Numbered from the stretch's first letter, positions 33,705 through 45,790 are shown. The stretch: DNA of 64,000 bases from Eustoma russellianum (GCA_036186865.1 AP025040.1:10595385-10659384); one strand, 5' to 3'. Notes: a model not told the origin generated them from the sequence alone. Numbers and translations are program-made.

Positions 33705-36380
33705 GTTTTTTTCCCCCTATTAGTAGCCAGTTGTGTTGTCATTATTGTTCTTGGTCTTTCGGTAACGCGCAGAGCAAAAGTATATATATCTAACTGTCTA
33801 TGGATATTTCGGGTTTTCTGATTAGTATTTTATAGGGAGGCAAAGAAGTCGTATTTTGTATTTTGTATTTTTCGTGTATCAAAGTACTAAACTCATAAAT
33901 GACTCTTTTTCTTCGCGTGTACGGAAATAGATACCCAAGACTTACATGTCAGGTTTCGTGTCGTGTATGAGGCTTACCCACAAACTTGATAAGTACAAAT
34001 ATTTTCGGTCGTGTTCGAGTCATTTCGTGTATTTTCCAGTTTTTTTTCAGGTTTCGTATATTTTTTAGGTCTCATGTATTTAAACCGAAGTGTGAGACAA
34101 CGACGGCGGTTAGAAACGGGATAAGAGACCAAGGGAAATGGAGCGCAGCAGGCTAGCGATTGTAAAAAATAGGAGCAGAAGCGGAGACGGCGGCTGTTAA
34201 AGATGGGAGAGGAAACGGAGGCTAGAGGGAGACGGAAGATGGCCGGACGAGAGACAGGGAGTTCAGATTTAAGAGAAGAGAGAATGATGTAAGGGTTGGG
34301 TTTGAATAGTGAGGTAAAGACACAGACAGGCAAAGAGTAAAGGATTAAGTTTTAGTATTTTTAATTTCACAATTTTAACTTTAATAATTAATATCTGGAA
34401 TAGAATTAGAAAAAATCATAACGACTAAATGATTTGGATGTCGGGTTTGTAATCCTTGAATCTTCTTCGGTCATTGTGATTCATTTCGGCTGTCTTGTAT
34501 TGGATTTATGCATGGTAGAATTGTTTTGTGGTTGTATTCTTCATGTGATGAAGCCGGATCTTCACCAAAGGTCAAAGATGACCTCAAATAAACGTCGTCA
34601 GTTAACTGGAAGAGTACTTAAATGGTTTGAAGGTTGGTGCTGGAATAACTTCTTAAATGTCCTGCACAAGGAAGCAAAGATCAGAGGTCCCGAGGGGATG
34701 ACCCCGGGGAAAACCCTCCGACGCTCAAGTCAGTTTGGGCCATTTCTCACTGAGAATGTAATTTAGTGTATGGAGTTAGAAAATTCTCACAGGTCTTAGC
34801 CGAAGAGAAAGTTTAGTGTATTAGCTCCAAGTTGTATGAGGAATAGATTTTGGATTCGGCCCCCTTTCTGGTCTGTATTGGCTTGATTTTATCAGCTGTT
34901 TTCCGCCCTTGGCCTCTGATAGCAGATGGGATGTTTGCTTGGGGCAGAAAGCCTAGGACGCCGTAGGTCCGCTGATGTGACTAGTAGACCAGCTGATGTG
35001 ACTAATAGGTCTGCTGGAATGACCTTGGCGTGTACAGGCTGAATAGCCAGCTGTAGTCACTATATTCGAATTGCACTTCTGCCTGATGGTTCCTCGATGT
35101 AACGCTGTGCTTGATTCCTTCGCTGAAGTGCCCAATCAAGCCTCGCCGAAGTGCAAGATCAAGTCTTGCTGAGGTGCAACGTTGAATCTAGCTGAAGTGG
35201 TCTCAGGTGTAGCACTTGAGCTGAAGCTGATGTTAGGGTTCGGTGCCGAAGTGCAGTCCTTGGCTTATTTTTCGATAGTAAACTGGATGTCATGGGGCAC
35301 GGCCGAAGTGCAATCATAGCTGAACAACAATACTTAGGTGCTGAACTGCAGAAGTTATATCGTTGACTGTTGTTGACTAACAGACGATTAATTCTGGTTT
35401 ATCGTCATGTGTTTGGCTAGGTGGAAATTGTTTTTGTTGAATTGTGGCTATGATTGTCTAGGCAATTGTGATTTTGGTTTGATTGGTGTTGAATTCAGCT
35501 AAGAAGGGTGTTTGAACAGTGGCTTGGTTTTTTTACTTGTAACGGTATGTATTCTGTGACCGGTAGATTTTTCTGAGTTCGGTTATGATTTGATTTTTGA
35601 ACATTGGTGAATCTTTGTAGTAAGATTTTGTTGGTTTTGTAGATCATTCGATTTTTTTTGTTGTGATGTGTTTGCTGGTTGTACTTTGCTTGATTTACTC
35701 AATTGGCTAGGAGATTTTGAACACTGATGAGGTTGTTTCTGAGTCTTACGGATCAAAAACACTGATACAATACTATGTTAAAATAGTAAATAGAAGTTTG
35801 GTGAGAGAAGAGTAAACTCTTTTATTCACACTTTTGTATGTACATCGGTTGTCTTAATATACCATATCGGTAAGCTAAATATGGTAAAAATTAAGTAACC
35901 AATATTTGAAATTGTCTCCATGATTATGATTACAAATTACGTAATATTCTAATAATGGAAAGGTAGTGCAGCATAGCGTACGATTGGAAAGGTGACATTC
36001 CTCACGGGGACAACGCGAATGCCTCGAGGAGTTGGACTTTGAGCAGGATGAGCTTCTCGCGGTCTTGCTTGGAATTGAATTTAAGGTTGAGATTACGTGG
36101 GAGTATCCATGTAATAAATCAAAATGACTCATTCAAGTGTCTGTGCTTTTTATATTGTTAAGTAGTAGTTGATCGACACAGCTTGACACAATTGTTATTG
36201 TGAGTCATCGAGAAACAACCTCTGTGCGTGTTTCTAAGATACATTCGACCCTTCTATACTCTGGAGCTTGTACATGAATGGATTAATGTTGTTGTTGTAT
36301 TACATGGGAGTACCATTACTGCTTGAACTTTGAAGTGATTCTTTAAGCACCACGCACAAAAGTTTATTAGGGTTGAAAGT
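33705..36380. other. Gene-free region with unclassified repeat debris
   Basis: 33,830-34,090 has gtgtcgtgt/gtttcg words like a decayed small transposon. 34,560-34,760 contains a segment (tcccgaggggatgaccccgg, cctccgacgctcaagtcag) of the type seen in plant LTR retroelements. 34,960-35,300 repeats gctgaagtgca and gctgatgtgac words. No element boundary and no domain could be fixed. Confidence 0.4.
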
Positions 36381-36383
36381 AGG

Positions 36384-36672
36384 GGTGTTAACGAACTGAG
36401 TCGAACCGAATACTAGGTTTCCAAATTCGGATTTGTTTAGCTAAACGAACTATTCGGCTCGATTCATTTAGCTAAATTCTAGTTTGGCTCGATAACACTA
36501 TAACTATTTAAACGAGCTTAATAGTTCGCGAATAGTGGCTCGTTTTAGTAAACGAACCCAAACATCTGTTCGAATTTGGCTCGTTTACAGACAATTACCG
36601 AACGAATACGAACCAAACACAAACTGAACTCGAACATTTTACGAATTGTTCGGTTCGTTGAATGGTCCTAGT
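36384..36672 (+). mobile_element. Non-autonomous repeat, hAT-MITE-like, partial
   Basis: Begins taggggtgttaacgaactga, followed by about 290 bp rich in gttcg and cgaac words. The right end stops without a matching inverted terminus. Same family as 26,850-27,145. Confidence 0.45.
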
Positions 36673-36674
36673 TA

Positions 36675-37265
36675 AAAATGGATCGCCTTCCTAGCCTCCC
36701 CTTGTTGAACTTCAACTGAGGAGGAAGGGGAGTCTTTTATCTTTTCATTTGGCAAAGGTTAATTTACTCATATGACTATTCGTTCCTTCTAATGATTACT
36801 TACCAAAATAAACACGAAACATGTTATTATATTCAATCTCTTATTATTCTATTACCTGATGAAAAGATAAACATTTATTTACATATTTATCCTTCATTGT
36901 CTTAATAGTCAATGTTCAATTACTAAGATGCAAGTAATCACTTATTAACCAAAGTTTGTCATGCCATTTGTATGTGTTGAAATATTTTACTCTCAATTAT
37001 CACTTTTTATTCAAGATCTATCTTAACTCCACATGCAGATTCATATGTGGGCTCGGACTTGTGACTTGTTTATTTTGTATGTTTCTCTATGTGTTTTGGG
37101 TGTTTTAGTTTTGTAATATGTTTTGTTTGCTATCTATACTTTTTTAACAGTTACTGTATCTATAAACAAAAAGATATACAACGTTAAGTAAGATATATAC
37201 AAAGACAGGCATATACATACTTATAAACATAATACATATACAAACACGTAACACTTGAAAAAATA
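36675..37265. other. Gene-free AT-rich stretch
   Basis: Nothing recognised. Confidence 0.5.
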
Positions 37266-37266
37266 C

Positions 37267-37267
<1 letters not shown>

Positions 37268-37329
<62 letters not shown>
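37268..37329. repeat. (TA)n microsatellite
   Basis: About 31 units. The copia element is inserted 18 bp after its end. Confidence 0.97.
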
Positions 37330-37331
<2 letters not shown>

Positions 37332-37635
37332 TACTGGGTGTTAGAATTGTTGGAGAATTATGGTTGGGCTTGGCCCATCGTTGGAGATTGAAGATTTGGG
37401 CTTTGGCCCGTTAATGAAAGTTGCAAAACTTGGTTGTGCAACGTACTATGAGCTTAATGAATCCTTAACGAATACTTAATGTTAGGATGTGATCTCACTC
37501 AATTATGTATTGTGTGAATGTGAAATTAATGCTCAAAGTAGATGGAAACGTTGTGGATGGGTGACGTGTCACCCGTGTGGAGGAATGCCACGTTGGAGGG
37601 GTCCATGTGGCGTAAAAAGGCATCTGACGGACATC

Positions 37636-37886
37636 GATCGATGACATCGATCGATCGATGTCACTTCGATCGATCGATGTCATCGATCGAAGTGGATCAG
37701 GAAGCTTAGATCGATGGATAGATCGATCAAAGACGATCAGAGGACATCGATCGATCACATCGATCGATCGATGTCACTTAGATCGATCAAAGTGATCGAT
37801 TGAAGTGCTCTGTCAGACATCGATCGATCACATCGATCGATCGATGTCACTTCGATCGATCGATGTGATCGATCGAAGTCTGACAG
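37636..37886. repeat. CGATCGATCG palindrome array with a 35-bp-arm hairpin
   Basis: At least nine copies of catcgatcgatcgatg-type palindromes. The last part, 37,810-37,886, is an inverted repeat with 35-bp arms (one mismatch) around a 7-base loop. Identical in the 3' LTR at 43,554-43,804. Confidence 0.93.
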
Positions 37887-38201
37887 CATGCGAATCACTT
37901 CTGTTTGTGCAGTTAGATTTCAAACCTGAAATCAACTCTATCCTCCTCCAAAAGATAAGATCATCTGTTGTGATCTAACGGTAGTGAGTAAAGCAGCTTT
38001 AATCTAACGGCCGAGATTTAAACTGTCTTAACCGCTTAACCGAATATGGTTTCCATCCAACGTTCCAGGTTTAAACCTGACAATCTATCTTCAATCTAAT
38101 GGCTGAGATTAAACCATCCTAATCTGGATAGGAGGTTTTAATCCAACGGCGTAAATTAAACTTCGGTTTTGATCCAACGGTTACGGTACCTCCTACTCCC
38201 C

Positions 38202-38209
38202 TATATAAA
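38202..38209 (+). promoter_or_regulatory. TATA box of the copia 5' LTR
   Basis: tatataaa in the LTR, followed about 30 bp later by a pyrimidine/A-rich likely start region. The 3' LTR has the same box at 44,120-44,127. Confidence 0.7.
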
Positions 38210-38538
38210 GAGGGCTAATGGCTCTTTCATTAACACACCTTAAGCTCTTAGCATTCTCAAAGCATTTGCATTCATAGCACGTGAGTCTTGCATTTCGTCC
38301 GGGAGAAGTCAGGACGTTCAAAGGTTCGAAGGAGTTCAAGTTCAGCAGTGCCGCTCAACTGAACAGGTACCCGTTGTATCCTGGGAGACGATTGCTCATA
38401 CCGGTTGGGCACAGTATACCGGAGCAATACGTCTTAAGGACAGAGTCTTTGACTCGCCCCGGGTTTGATTTATTTTGTTGTTTCATATGCACACAATGTA
38501 CGACTGCGTCTTGGTACAGGATTGATTGTGCCAACAAT

Positions 38539-38551
38539 CTTAAGACGTATT
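38539..38551 (+). other. Atypical primer-binding position, complementary to the element's own LTR
   Basis: cttaagacgtatt begins two bases after the LTR and is the exact complement of aatacgtcttaag at 38,426-38,438, with a further G-U pair at the inner side. No TGG-starting tRNA-type site is present here. The geometry would place the 3' end of a cleaved leader fragment at the LTR edge, as in self-priming elements. Confidence 0.6.
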
Positions 38552-38687
38552 CCAATTCAATTAATTTCTGTACCGTTTTTTTTTTCTTTCCACGCAAAAG
38601 CAGTTTCGTACTGTTTTGCAGTCTCTTTCTACTCATTCTTGAACCTGTGATAGTTCTGATCTCTACGTTTGATCTAACTGAACAGGA

Positions 38688-41600
38688 ATGGAGAACGAGA
38701 GCTCAAACTCTGTTCACGGCTTCAATGGTGCTCACTCCGTGTCCGCACCAGAAGGGGCAAACAATGTTGCTGCCGGACCTCAAATTAATGCGGTTCCGTT
38801 GGCACCTACTGGAGGGCCTCAAATGAATCCGGCTGCCACTGCTGCTCAGGTGGAGAAGCCGGAGAAATTTGCTGGAAGCTTCTTCAAGAGGTGGCAGCAA
38901 AAGATGTTCTTCTATCTCACTGCGTTGGGGTTGGCCAGAATGCTCAGCGAGGATCCACCTGTGGTTGAGCCTGTGGAGGATCAACAGCAGAATATGCAGA
39001 ATGCCTTGGGTGCTGAGGCCTGGGCATACACAAATTTCTGTTGTTTAAATTTGATTCTTGGATGCCTAGATAATTCTCTCTATGGCATATTTTGTACTTT
39101 TAAAACTGCAAAAGCATTATGGTTGGCTTTGGACAAAAAGTACCGCACAGAAGATGCGGGTACTAAAAAGTTGATAGTTGGGAAATTTCTCGACTATAAA
39201 ATGTTAGATTCCAAAACTGTAATTTCGCAGGTGGAAGAAATACAGATGTTGGTTTCTGAAATGGAAGAGGAGGGCATGACGCTCAGTGAATCTTTCCTAG
39301 TTGCGGCTGTGATTGAGAAGCTGCCTCCTTCGTGGAGGGAATTCAAGAGCTATCTCAAACACAAGCGAAAGGAGATGAAGATGGAGGATTTGATAGTCCG
39401 TCTTCGGATTGAGGAGGACAACCGTCGCTCCGAAAGAAAGCCATCCATGTCTTCTGGTCAATTCAAAGCTCATGTTGCTGAGGCAAAGAACAAGAAGAAG
39501 TATAACACTTTGAGTGTGAACTCCAAGGGCAAGGAAATTGCAAAGAAGTTCACAGGTAAGTGTTATAACTGTGGTAAACCAGGGCATCGAAGCAGTGAGT
39601 GCAGGAAGCCCAAAAAGAATCAAAATCAGAATAAAGCGAAAGCAAATCTGGTCGACGCAATGGATGACCTGAATCTCTGTGCGGTGGTCTCAGAGTGCAA
39701 TGCTGTGGGGAACGTACGTGAGTGGTGGCTTGATACTGGCGCCACTAGACATGTTTGCTCCAGCAGAGAGATGTTCACGGAGTATCAGCCCGGGAACAAT
39801 GAACAACTTTTTATGGGAAACTCGGCCTCCTCGAAGATTGAAGGCGAGGGCAAAGTTGTTCTGAAGCTCACATCAGGGAAGCATCTGACTCTGCAGAATG
39901 TGCTACACGTCCCTGATATTCGGAAGAATTTAGTATCTGGATCTCTTCTAGTCATGCATGGTTTTAGACTAGTGTTAGAATCCAATAAAGTTATTCTTTC
40001 GAAAAATGGCATGTATTTGGGGAAGGGGTACTTGTCGAATAGGATGTTTAAATTGAATGTCATCACTATTGTACCCAAAAGAGATTTGCCCGCAGAGGCT
40101 AATAAAATTGCTTCCTCTTCTGCTTACATGCTTGAATCTTCTTGTTTATGGCATTTTCGTTTGGGACATGTTAATTACAAGTCAATACAACGTATGAGTA
40201 ATCTTGACTTATTGCCCAAACTAGACTTTAATAACAAAGGAAAATGTCAAATATGTGTTGAAGCGAAAATGGCAAAGGCGCCATTTCCTTCAATAGAAAG
40301 GAACACTGAACCTTTGGATTTAGTTCATACCGATGTGTGTGATTTAAAGTTTGTGCAAACAAGAGGTGGTAAAAAGTATTTCGTAACTTTTATCGACGAT
40401 TGCACACGATACTGTTATGTATATTTGCTAAGTAGCAAAGACGAGGCCCTTGATGCTTTCAAGGATTATAAAAATGAAGTTGAGAATCAACTTAGCAAAC
40501 GAATTAAAACAATTCGTAGTGATAGAGGTGGCGAATATGATACACCGTTTAATGAATTCTGTTCAGAAAGTGGCATTATTCATCAAACGACTGCACCATA
40601 TTCACCTCAATCGAATGGTATTGCTGAACGCAAAAACCGTACTCTTAAAGAGATGATGAATGCTATGTTGATAAGTTCGGGTTTACCTCAGAACCTGTGG
40701 GGGGAAGCAATCCTCTCAGCCAACGTCATTTTAAATAGAATTCCATCTAAAAAGATGGATGAAACCCCATTCGAGCTTTGGAAAGGCTACAAGCCTAGTT
40801 ACAAATACTTGAAAGTGTGAGGGTGTCTGGCAAAGGTGGCTGTACCTAAACCAAGACAGGTTAAAATTGGGCCTAAAACAGTTGATTGCATATTCATTGG
40901 TTATGCAACTAACAGTAGTGCATATCGTTTCTTGGTGCACAAGTCGGATATTCCTGACATACATGAAAACGTTGTCATGGAGTCAAGGAATGCAGTGTTC
41001 TTTGAAGATGTCCTTCCGAGGAAAGACAAAATTCAAGAAGAAACAAGATTTGGTAAGCGATTGCGTGAGGCGACTCTTCAAGGAGATGAGGAACTTCGTC
41101 AAAGCAAGCGTGCCAAAATGCCAACTTCGTTTGGACCGGATTTTCTAACCTATATGGTAGAAAATGAGCCAAGGAACTTTTCCGAGGCTATGTCAACTCC
41201 AGAAGCACCATTCTGGAAAGAAGCAGTTGACAGTGAAATAGACTCGATTCTTCAAAACCATACTTGGGAGTTGGTTGACCTTCCACCTGGAAGTAAACCA
41301 CTTGGTTGTAAGTGGGTTTTCAAGAAGAAACTGAAAGAGGATGGGTCTATTGAAAAGTATAAAGCCAGGTTGGTAGCTAAAGGCTATCGACAAAAGGAAG
41401 GCTTTGACTTTTTTGACACCTACTCACCAGTGACTAGGATCACGTCTATAAGGATGCTAGTTGCAATTGCTGCAGTCTATAACTTGGAAATCCATCAGAT
41501 GGATGTAAAGACTGCGTTTCTGAATGGTGAGTTGGATGAAGAAATCTATATGGAACAACCCGAAGGGTTTGTGGTTCCAGGACAAGAGTCTAAGGTTTGT

Positions 41601-42719
41601 AGACTCGTTAAGTCCTTGTACGGACTTAAACAAGCGCCTAAGCAGTGGCACTTGAAATTTGATCAAGCCATGTTAGCTAATGGTTTCAAGATCAATGAGT
41701 GTGACAAGTGTGTCTACATTAAGAGCACACAGAGTGCATACGTGATAGTGTGTCTCTATGTAGATGACATGCTAATCATGGGAAGTACTCGGGACATAAT
41801 CTTAAACACAAAGAAGATGTTGACGAGAAACTTCGATATGAAGGATATGGGAGTTGCTAATGTTATTCTGGGAATTAAGATTTCTAGGGTGACTGAGGGA
41901 CTCATACTGTCACAAACTCACTATATTGAATCAGTTCTAAAATGGTTCAATATGGATGATGTGAAACCGGTAAAGACCCCGCTCGACTTAAGTATACACT
42001 TAAGAAAGAATCGAGGCGAACCTGTTGCCCAGCTAAAATATTCTCAGGTAATCGGGAGTCTGATGTACATAACGAATTGTACAAGACCAGACTTAGCTTG
42101 TTCAGTAAACAAGTTGAGCAGATTTACGAGTAATCCAAGTGATGATCATTGGAAAGCTCTTAACAGAGTGATGAGGTATCTGAAATACACAATGAATCTT
42201 GGATTACATTACACGAGATATCCAGCGGTGTTGGAAGGATACTGCGATGCAAATTGGATATCAGATAGTAAGGACTCGAAATCCACCAGTGGATACGTGT
42301 TCACTGTTGGTGATGCTGCTGTGTCGTGGAAATCCACGAAACAAACATGCATAGCTAGGTCCACTATGGAAGCTGAGTTCATAGCATTGGACAAAGCTGG
42401 GGAAGAGGCTGAGTGGCTTCGGAATTTTCTGGAAGATATTCCGTGCTGGCCCAAGCCGATAGCTCCTATTAGCATACACTGTGATAGTCAGTCAGCTATA
42501 GGACGTGCTCAAAGCAGCATTTACAATGGTAAGTCACGACACATACGTCGAAGACATAACACCATTAAACAATTGATCTCTAATGGCGTGATTTCCATAG
42601 ATTATATAAAATCAATGGAGAATCTTGCGGATCCGCTTACAAAAGGCTTGCCTAGAGATCAGATGTCAAGATTGACAAACGGAATGGGACTGAAGCCCAT
42701 AATGCATGAATCTTTGTAA
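38688..42719 (+). pseudogene. Copia Gag-Pol polyprotein with one in-frame stop
   Basis: A single frame of 1,344 codons, open except for a TGA at 40,818-40,820. The start MENESSNSVHGFNG is the first Met after the leader. The CCHC knuckle CYNCGKPGHRSSEC begins at residue 292. The aspartic protease WLDTGATRH has its Asp at 349. Integrase follows with HFRLGHVNY and CQICVEAK zinc residues and the catalytic-core motifs HTDVCD and SDRGGEYD. RT (after the stop) has QMDVKTAFLNGEL and the YVDDM box. RNase H carries ARSTMEAEFIAL. The stop falls in the late integrase region before RT, in a segment where this family normally has Trp, so RT and RNase H would not be made unless the stop is read through. It looks like a fresh nonsense change; programmed readthrough is a less likely alternative. 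Confidence 0.95.
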
Positions 42720-43256
42720 TGGTAACCCAACCTTGTTGACTGGAGATCCCAGAATCTTGGTTCAATGGGACAACTAAGTTATGAAGGTTCAGTTAGCACT
42801 TACTCATTCCGTCTGATAAAAGTGCTGTCTGCAGAGAATGTAGGGTAAGCTAAGGCTTTTAATGATGTCCTATATCTTGATGCGTCAAGTGGAGTATGGC
42901 AGAATACTCTTGATAGGAATCACCTATGTAAGTGTGAAGTGGGGCCGCTTCTATGAGAAAGTCTAGGTGGCAAGATTTCTCTAAAACACTTTCTGAAACC
43001 AGGTTGTTCATGGCCAAAACGAACACAACCATGAGAACCAAAAGGGTGTTAAAGGAAATATTGTGTGAGTATCGTTGTCTTGGTTCACAACAAAGGCTGA
43101 CTAGTTCAAGACATCAAGTCACTATTTAGCCGAGTGGATCCGATGGTACATCACTAAGAAAGGTTCAAAGCCAGAAGCTACCTCTTCTGATGCAATATTT
43201 TCTTGTCTGACTTCTCCTCAGAGTCTGCATTTGCGTCTGCATTAATTTACATTCAT
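42720..43256 (+). other. Copia 3' internal untranslated region
   Basis: About 540 bp between the Pol stop and the polypurine tract, without a frame. Long 3' leaders of this kind are seen in some copia lineages. Confidence 0.7.
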
Positions 43257-43265
43257 GTGGGGGAT
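43257..43265 (+). other. Polypurine tract of the copia element
   Basis: gtgggggat directly before the 3' LTR, the usual copia plus-strand primer. Confidence 0.85.
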
Positions 43266-44454
43266 TGTTGGAGAATTATGGTTGGGCTTGGCCCATCGTT
43301 GGAGATTGAAGATTTGGGCTTTGGCCCGTTAATGAAAGTTGCAAAACTTGGTTGTGCAACGTACTATGAGCTTAATGAATCCTTAACGAATACTTAATGT
43401 TAGGATGTGATCTCACTCAATTATGTATTGTGTGAATGTGAAATTAATGCTCAAAGTAGATGGAAACGTTGTGGATGGGTGACGTGTCACCCGTGTGGAG
43501 GAATGCCACGTTGGAGGGGTCCATGTGGCGTAAAAAGGCATCTGACGGACATCGATCGATGACATCGATCGATCGATGTCACTTCGATCGATCGATGTCA
43601 TCGATCGAAGTGGATCAGGAAGCTTAGATCGATGGATAGATCGATCAAAGACGATCAGAGGACATCGATCGATCACATCGATCGATCGATGTCACTTAGA
43701 TCGATCAAAGTGATCGATTGAAGTGCTCTGTCAGACATCGATCGATCACATCGATCGATCGATGTCACTTCGATCGATCGATGTGATCGATCGAAGTCTG
43801 ACAGCATGCGAATCACTTCTGTTTGTGCAGTTAGATTTCAAACCTGAAATCAACTCTATCCTCCTCCAAAAGATAAGATCATCTGTTGTGATCTAACGGT
43901 AGTGAGTAAAGCAGCTTTAATCTAACGGCCGAGATTTAAACTGTCTTAACCGCTTAACCGAATATGGTTTCCATCCAACGTTCCAGGTTTAAACCTGACA
44001 ATCTATCTTCAATCTAATGGCTGAGATTAAACCATCCTAATCTGGATAGGAGGTTTTAATCCAACGGCGTAAATTAAACTTCGGTTTTGATCCAACGGTT
44101 ACGGTACCTCCTACTCCCCTATATAAAGAGGGCTAATGGCTCTTTCATTAACACACCTTAAGCTCTTAGCATTCTCAAAGCATTTGCATTCATAGCACGT
44201 GAGTCTTGCATTTCGTCCGGGAGAAGTCAGGACGTTCAAAGGTTCGAAGGAGTTCAAGTTCAGCAGTGCCGCTCAACTGAACAGGTACCCGTTGTATCCT
44301 GGGAGACGATTGCTCATACCGGTTGGGCACAGTATACCGGAGCAATACGTCTTAAGGACAGAGTCTTTGACTCGCCCCGGGTTTGATTTATTTTGTTGTT
44401 TCATATGCACACAGTGTACGACTGCGTCTTGGTACAGGATTGATTGTGCCAACA
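43266..44454 (+). repeat. 3' LTR of the copia element
   Basis: 1,189 bp, identical to the 5' LTR by eye except position 44,414 (G versus A). Followed by the agaat duplication. Confidence 0.97.
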
Positions 44455-44459
44455 AGAAT

Positions 44460-44960
44460 AACATACAAATCATACGTAAAAAAACTTTAGGTGTAACTGT
44501 TTAGTAGCATCTTTCTTCCGTAGAACCTGATTTGAATCCCTTCTTTAATATATGTTTTTATAAAAATACATATAAATCATACAACCTAAAGGCGCACTAA
44601 ATAATAAAAAAAAAAACATTTTGAAGAGAAGACAAATCCTTTTTTTCCCCGATGAAAGACAATGTTATTTGGTAAACTAGAAGTCTTATAGCGTACAAAC
44701 ACCTAGACAAATCTTTGTTTCTTACTCTGGAAACGTGCTCACATTGTCGGCTGCACCAATTCATACCTGCCAGTCTGCACAATTTCACGTTTTCCGCATG
44801 TTCTTTATGTTTTTCTTCTTCTTTTCATTTTCATGTTTTTTACGTTTAACGGCTTCAATACATTATCGTAGTATATATACACACACATTATCGGATAAGA
44901 TCAGGAAAAAAACCAATTAAGAGCAAAAAAACAACAATAAATAATTCATATAGATATACT
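44460..44960. other. Gene-free stretch
   Basis: Nothing recognised. Frames on both strands are AT-driven. Confidence 0.5.
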
Positions 44961-44964
44961 TTGA

Positions 44965-45476
44965 TTGAAGGTTATGTGTGGTTAGTATAGCAGATAAGAC
45001 AGGGGAGGGAAGACTGAAATGGTTTGAGCATGTCAAACAGAGGCAGACAACAGTGTCTGTCATAGCAGTTTAAAGCCTCATTGTAAAGGCAAACCCAAAA
45101 TGACTTGGGAGGAGCGGATTAGGCATGACCTACTAGATTTGCACATCTCTGAGGACATGGTCCCGGATAGGAGTTCATGGAAACGGATGATTAAGGTTAC
45201 CGAGATTTAGACAGGATATAGGGACAACTCAGAGTATAGTTAGATGCTTAGATACTCTCTCAACTTTAGGTTGGACTTTATACTTTTTTTGTGTTTGTCT
45301 TTGTCTATCATTATTTGTCTTTCATTATTTGACTATGCAGATACATATAGAGCTCGCTAAAAGCAAACTCTCTATCTTTTGGGATGGAGGTATTGTTTTT
45401 ATGTCTATCACCCTCCCTAGACCCTAGCTAAAGCCTTGCTGCCGTTGGGATATATTGAGTATGTGTTGTTGTTGTG
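44965..45476 (+). mobile_element. RTE-type LINE, 5'-truncated, with coding end and (TTG)n tail
   Basis: Frame pieces GRLKWFEHVKQR and MTWEERIRHDLLDLHISEDM then DRSSWKRMIKV, ending at a stop near 45,210, match the C-terminus of plant RTE-type ORFs (RWFGHV..MTWEE..LHLSED..DRSSWR). Stops and a frameshift separate the pieces. The 3' UTR follows with gctaaaagcaaactctctatc, ggaggtattg and gttgggatatattgag, ending in ttgttgttg. It anchors the identity of the short tails at 15.3, 17.3 and 48.9 kb. Confidence 0.85.
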
Positions 45477-45529
45477 TTTTCTAATCAAATACGCTAAAAA
45501 CATAATAATTTTACATATACAAGCTCTTG

Positions 45530-45790
45530 TTGGCTAAAGGTTGAACCCAGCCCAAAGGGCCCCCACTGCCCCAGCCCCAAGGAGCTGCGTGGAGAATGTA
45601 AATCAGGAGCTCAACGGCCTCCTAGATTGGGTGAGATCTTACACAGTTACCCACACAAGGTGCCCCCCACAAACCAGGCCTTTGGCTTGGCAGCAGAGGA
45701 ACACCAACACTGCGCGCGTCCCTGGATTCGAACTCATGACCTCTTGTTGACAATCTCAACCCGAATACCAACTGGACTATGCTCTGGGGC
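45530..45790 (-). mobile_element. tRNA-derived SINE (family A)
   Basis: 261 bp, flanked by a perfect 17-bp duplication acatatacaagctcttg (45,513 and 45,791). On the minus strand the head reads ccccagagcatagtccagtt, with A box tagtccagttgg and B box gagttcgaatcc, close to tRNA consensus. It is the best-preserved promoter of the family here. Confidence 0.95.

Larger units (their letters stand above)
37348..38536 (+). repeat. 5' LTR of the copia element
   Basis: Starts tgttggagaatta and ends gattgtgccaaca. TATA box at 38,202-38,209, so transcription should begin near 38,235. It contains a CGATCGATCG palindrome array (37,636-37,886) and the segment aatacgtcttaag (38,426-38,438), complementary to the region just downstream of the LTR. 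Confidence 0.97.
37348..44454 (+). mobile_element. Nearly intact, very young Ty1/copia retrotransposon
   Basis: Full-length 7,107-bp element: two 1,189-bp LTRs, TG..CA ends, and the 5-bp duplication agaat at 37,343-37,347 and 44,455-44,459. Domain order gag, protease, integrase, RT, RNase H defines Ty1/copia. The gag region (LPPSWREFKSYLKHKRKEM, LIVRLRIEEDNRR) suggests the Tork lineage, tentatively. The LTRs differ at one base (38,496 A versus 44,414 G), so insertion is recent. The only visible coding lesion is one in-frame TGA. The primer-binding site is atypical. Confidence 0.97.

Noticed and set aside
38281..38826. 181-codon frame before the copia gag
   Set aside because: It spans the LTR end and leader in a different frame from gag. 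Its first half repeats in the 3' LTR, so it is LTR sequence.
45700..45790. tRNA gene suggested by A and B box motifs
   Set aside because: Only the promoter boxes are tRNA-like. The sequence continues into a SINE body with a 17-bp target duplication and cannot form a full cloverleaf.
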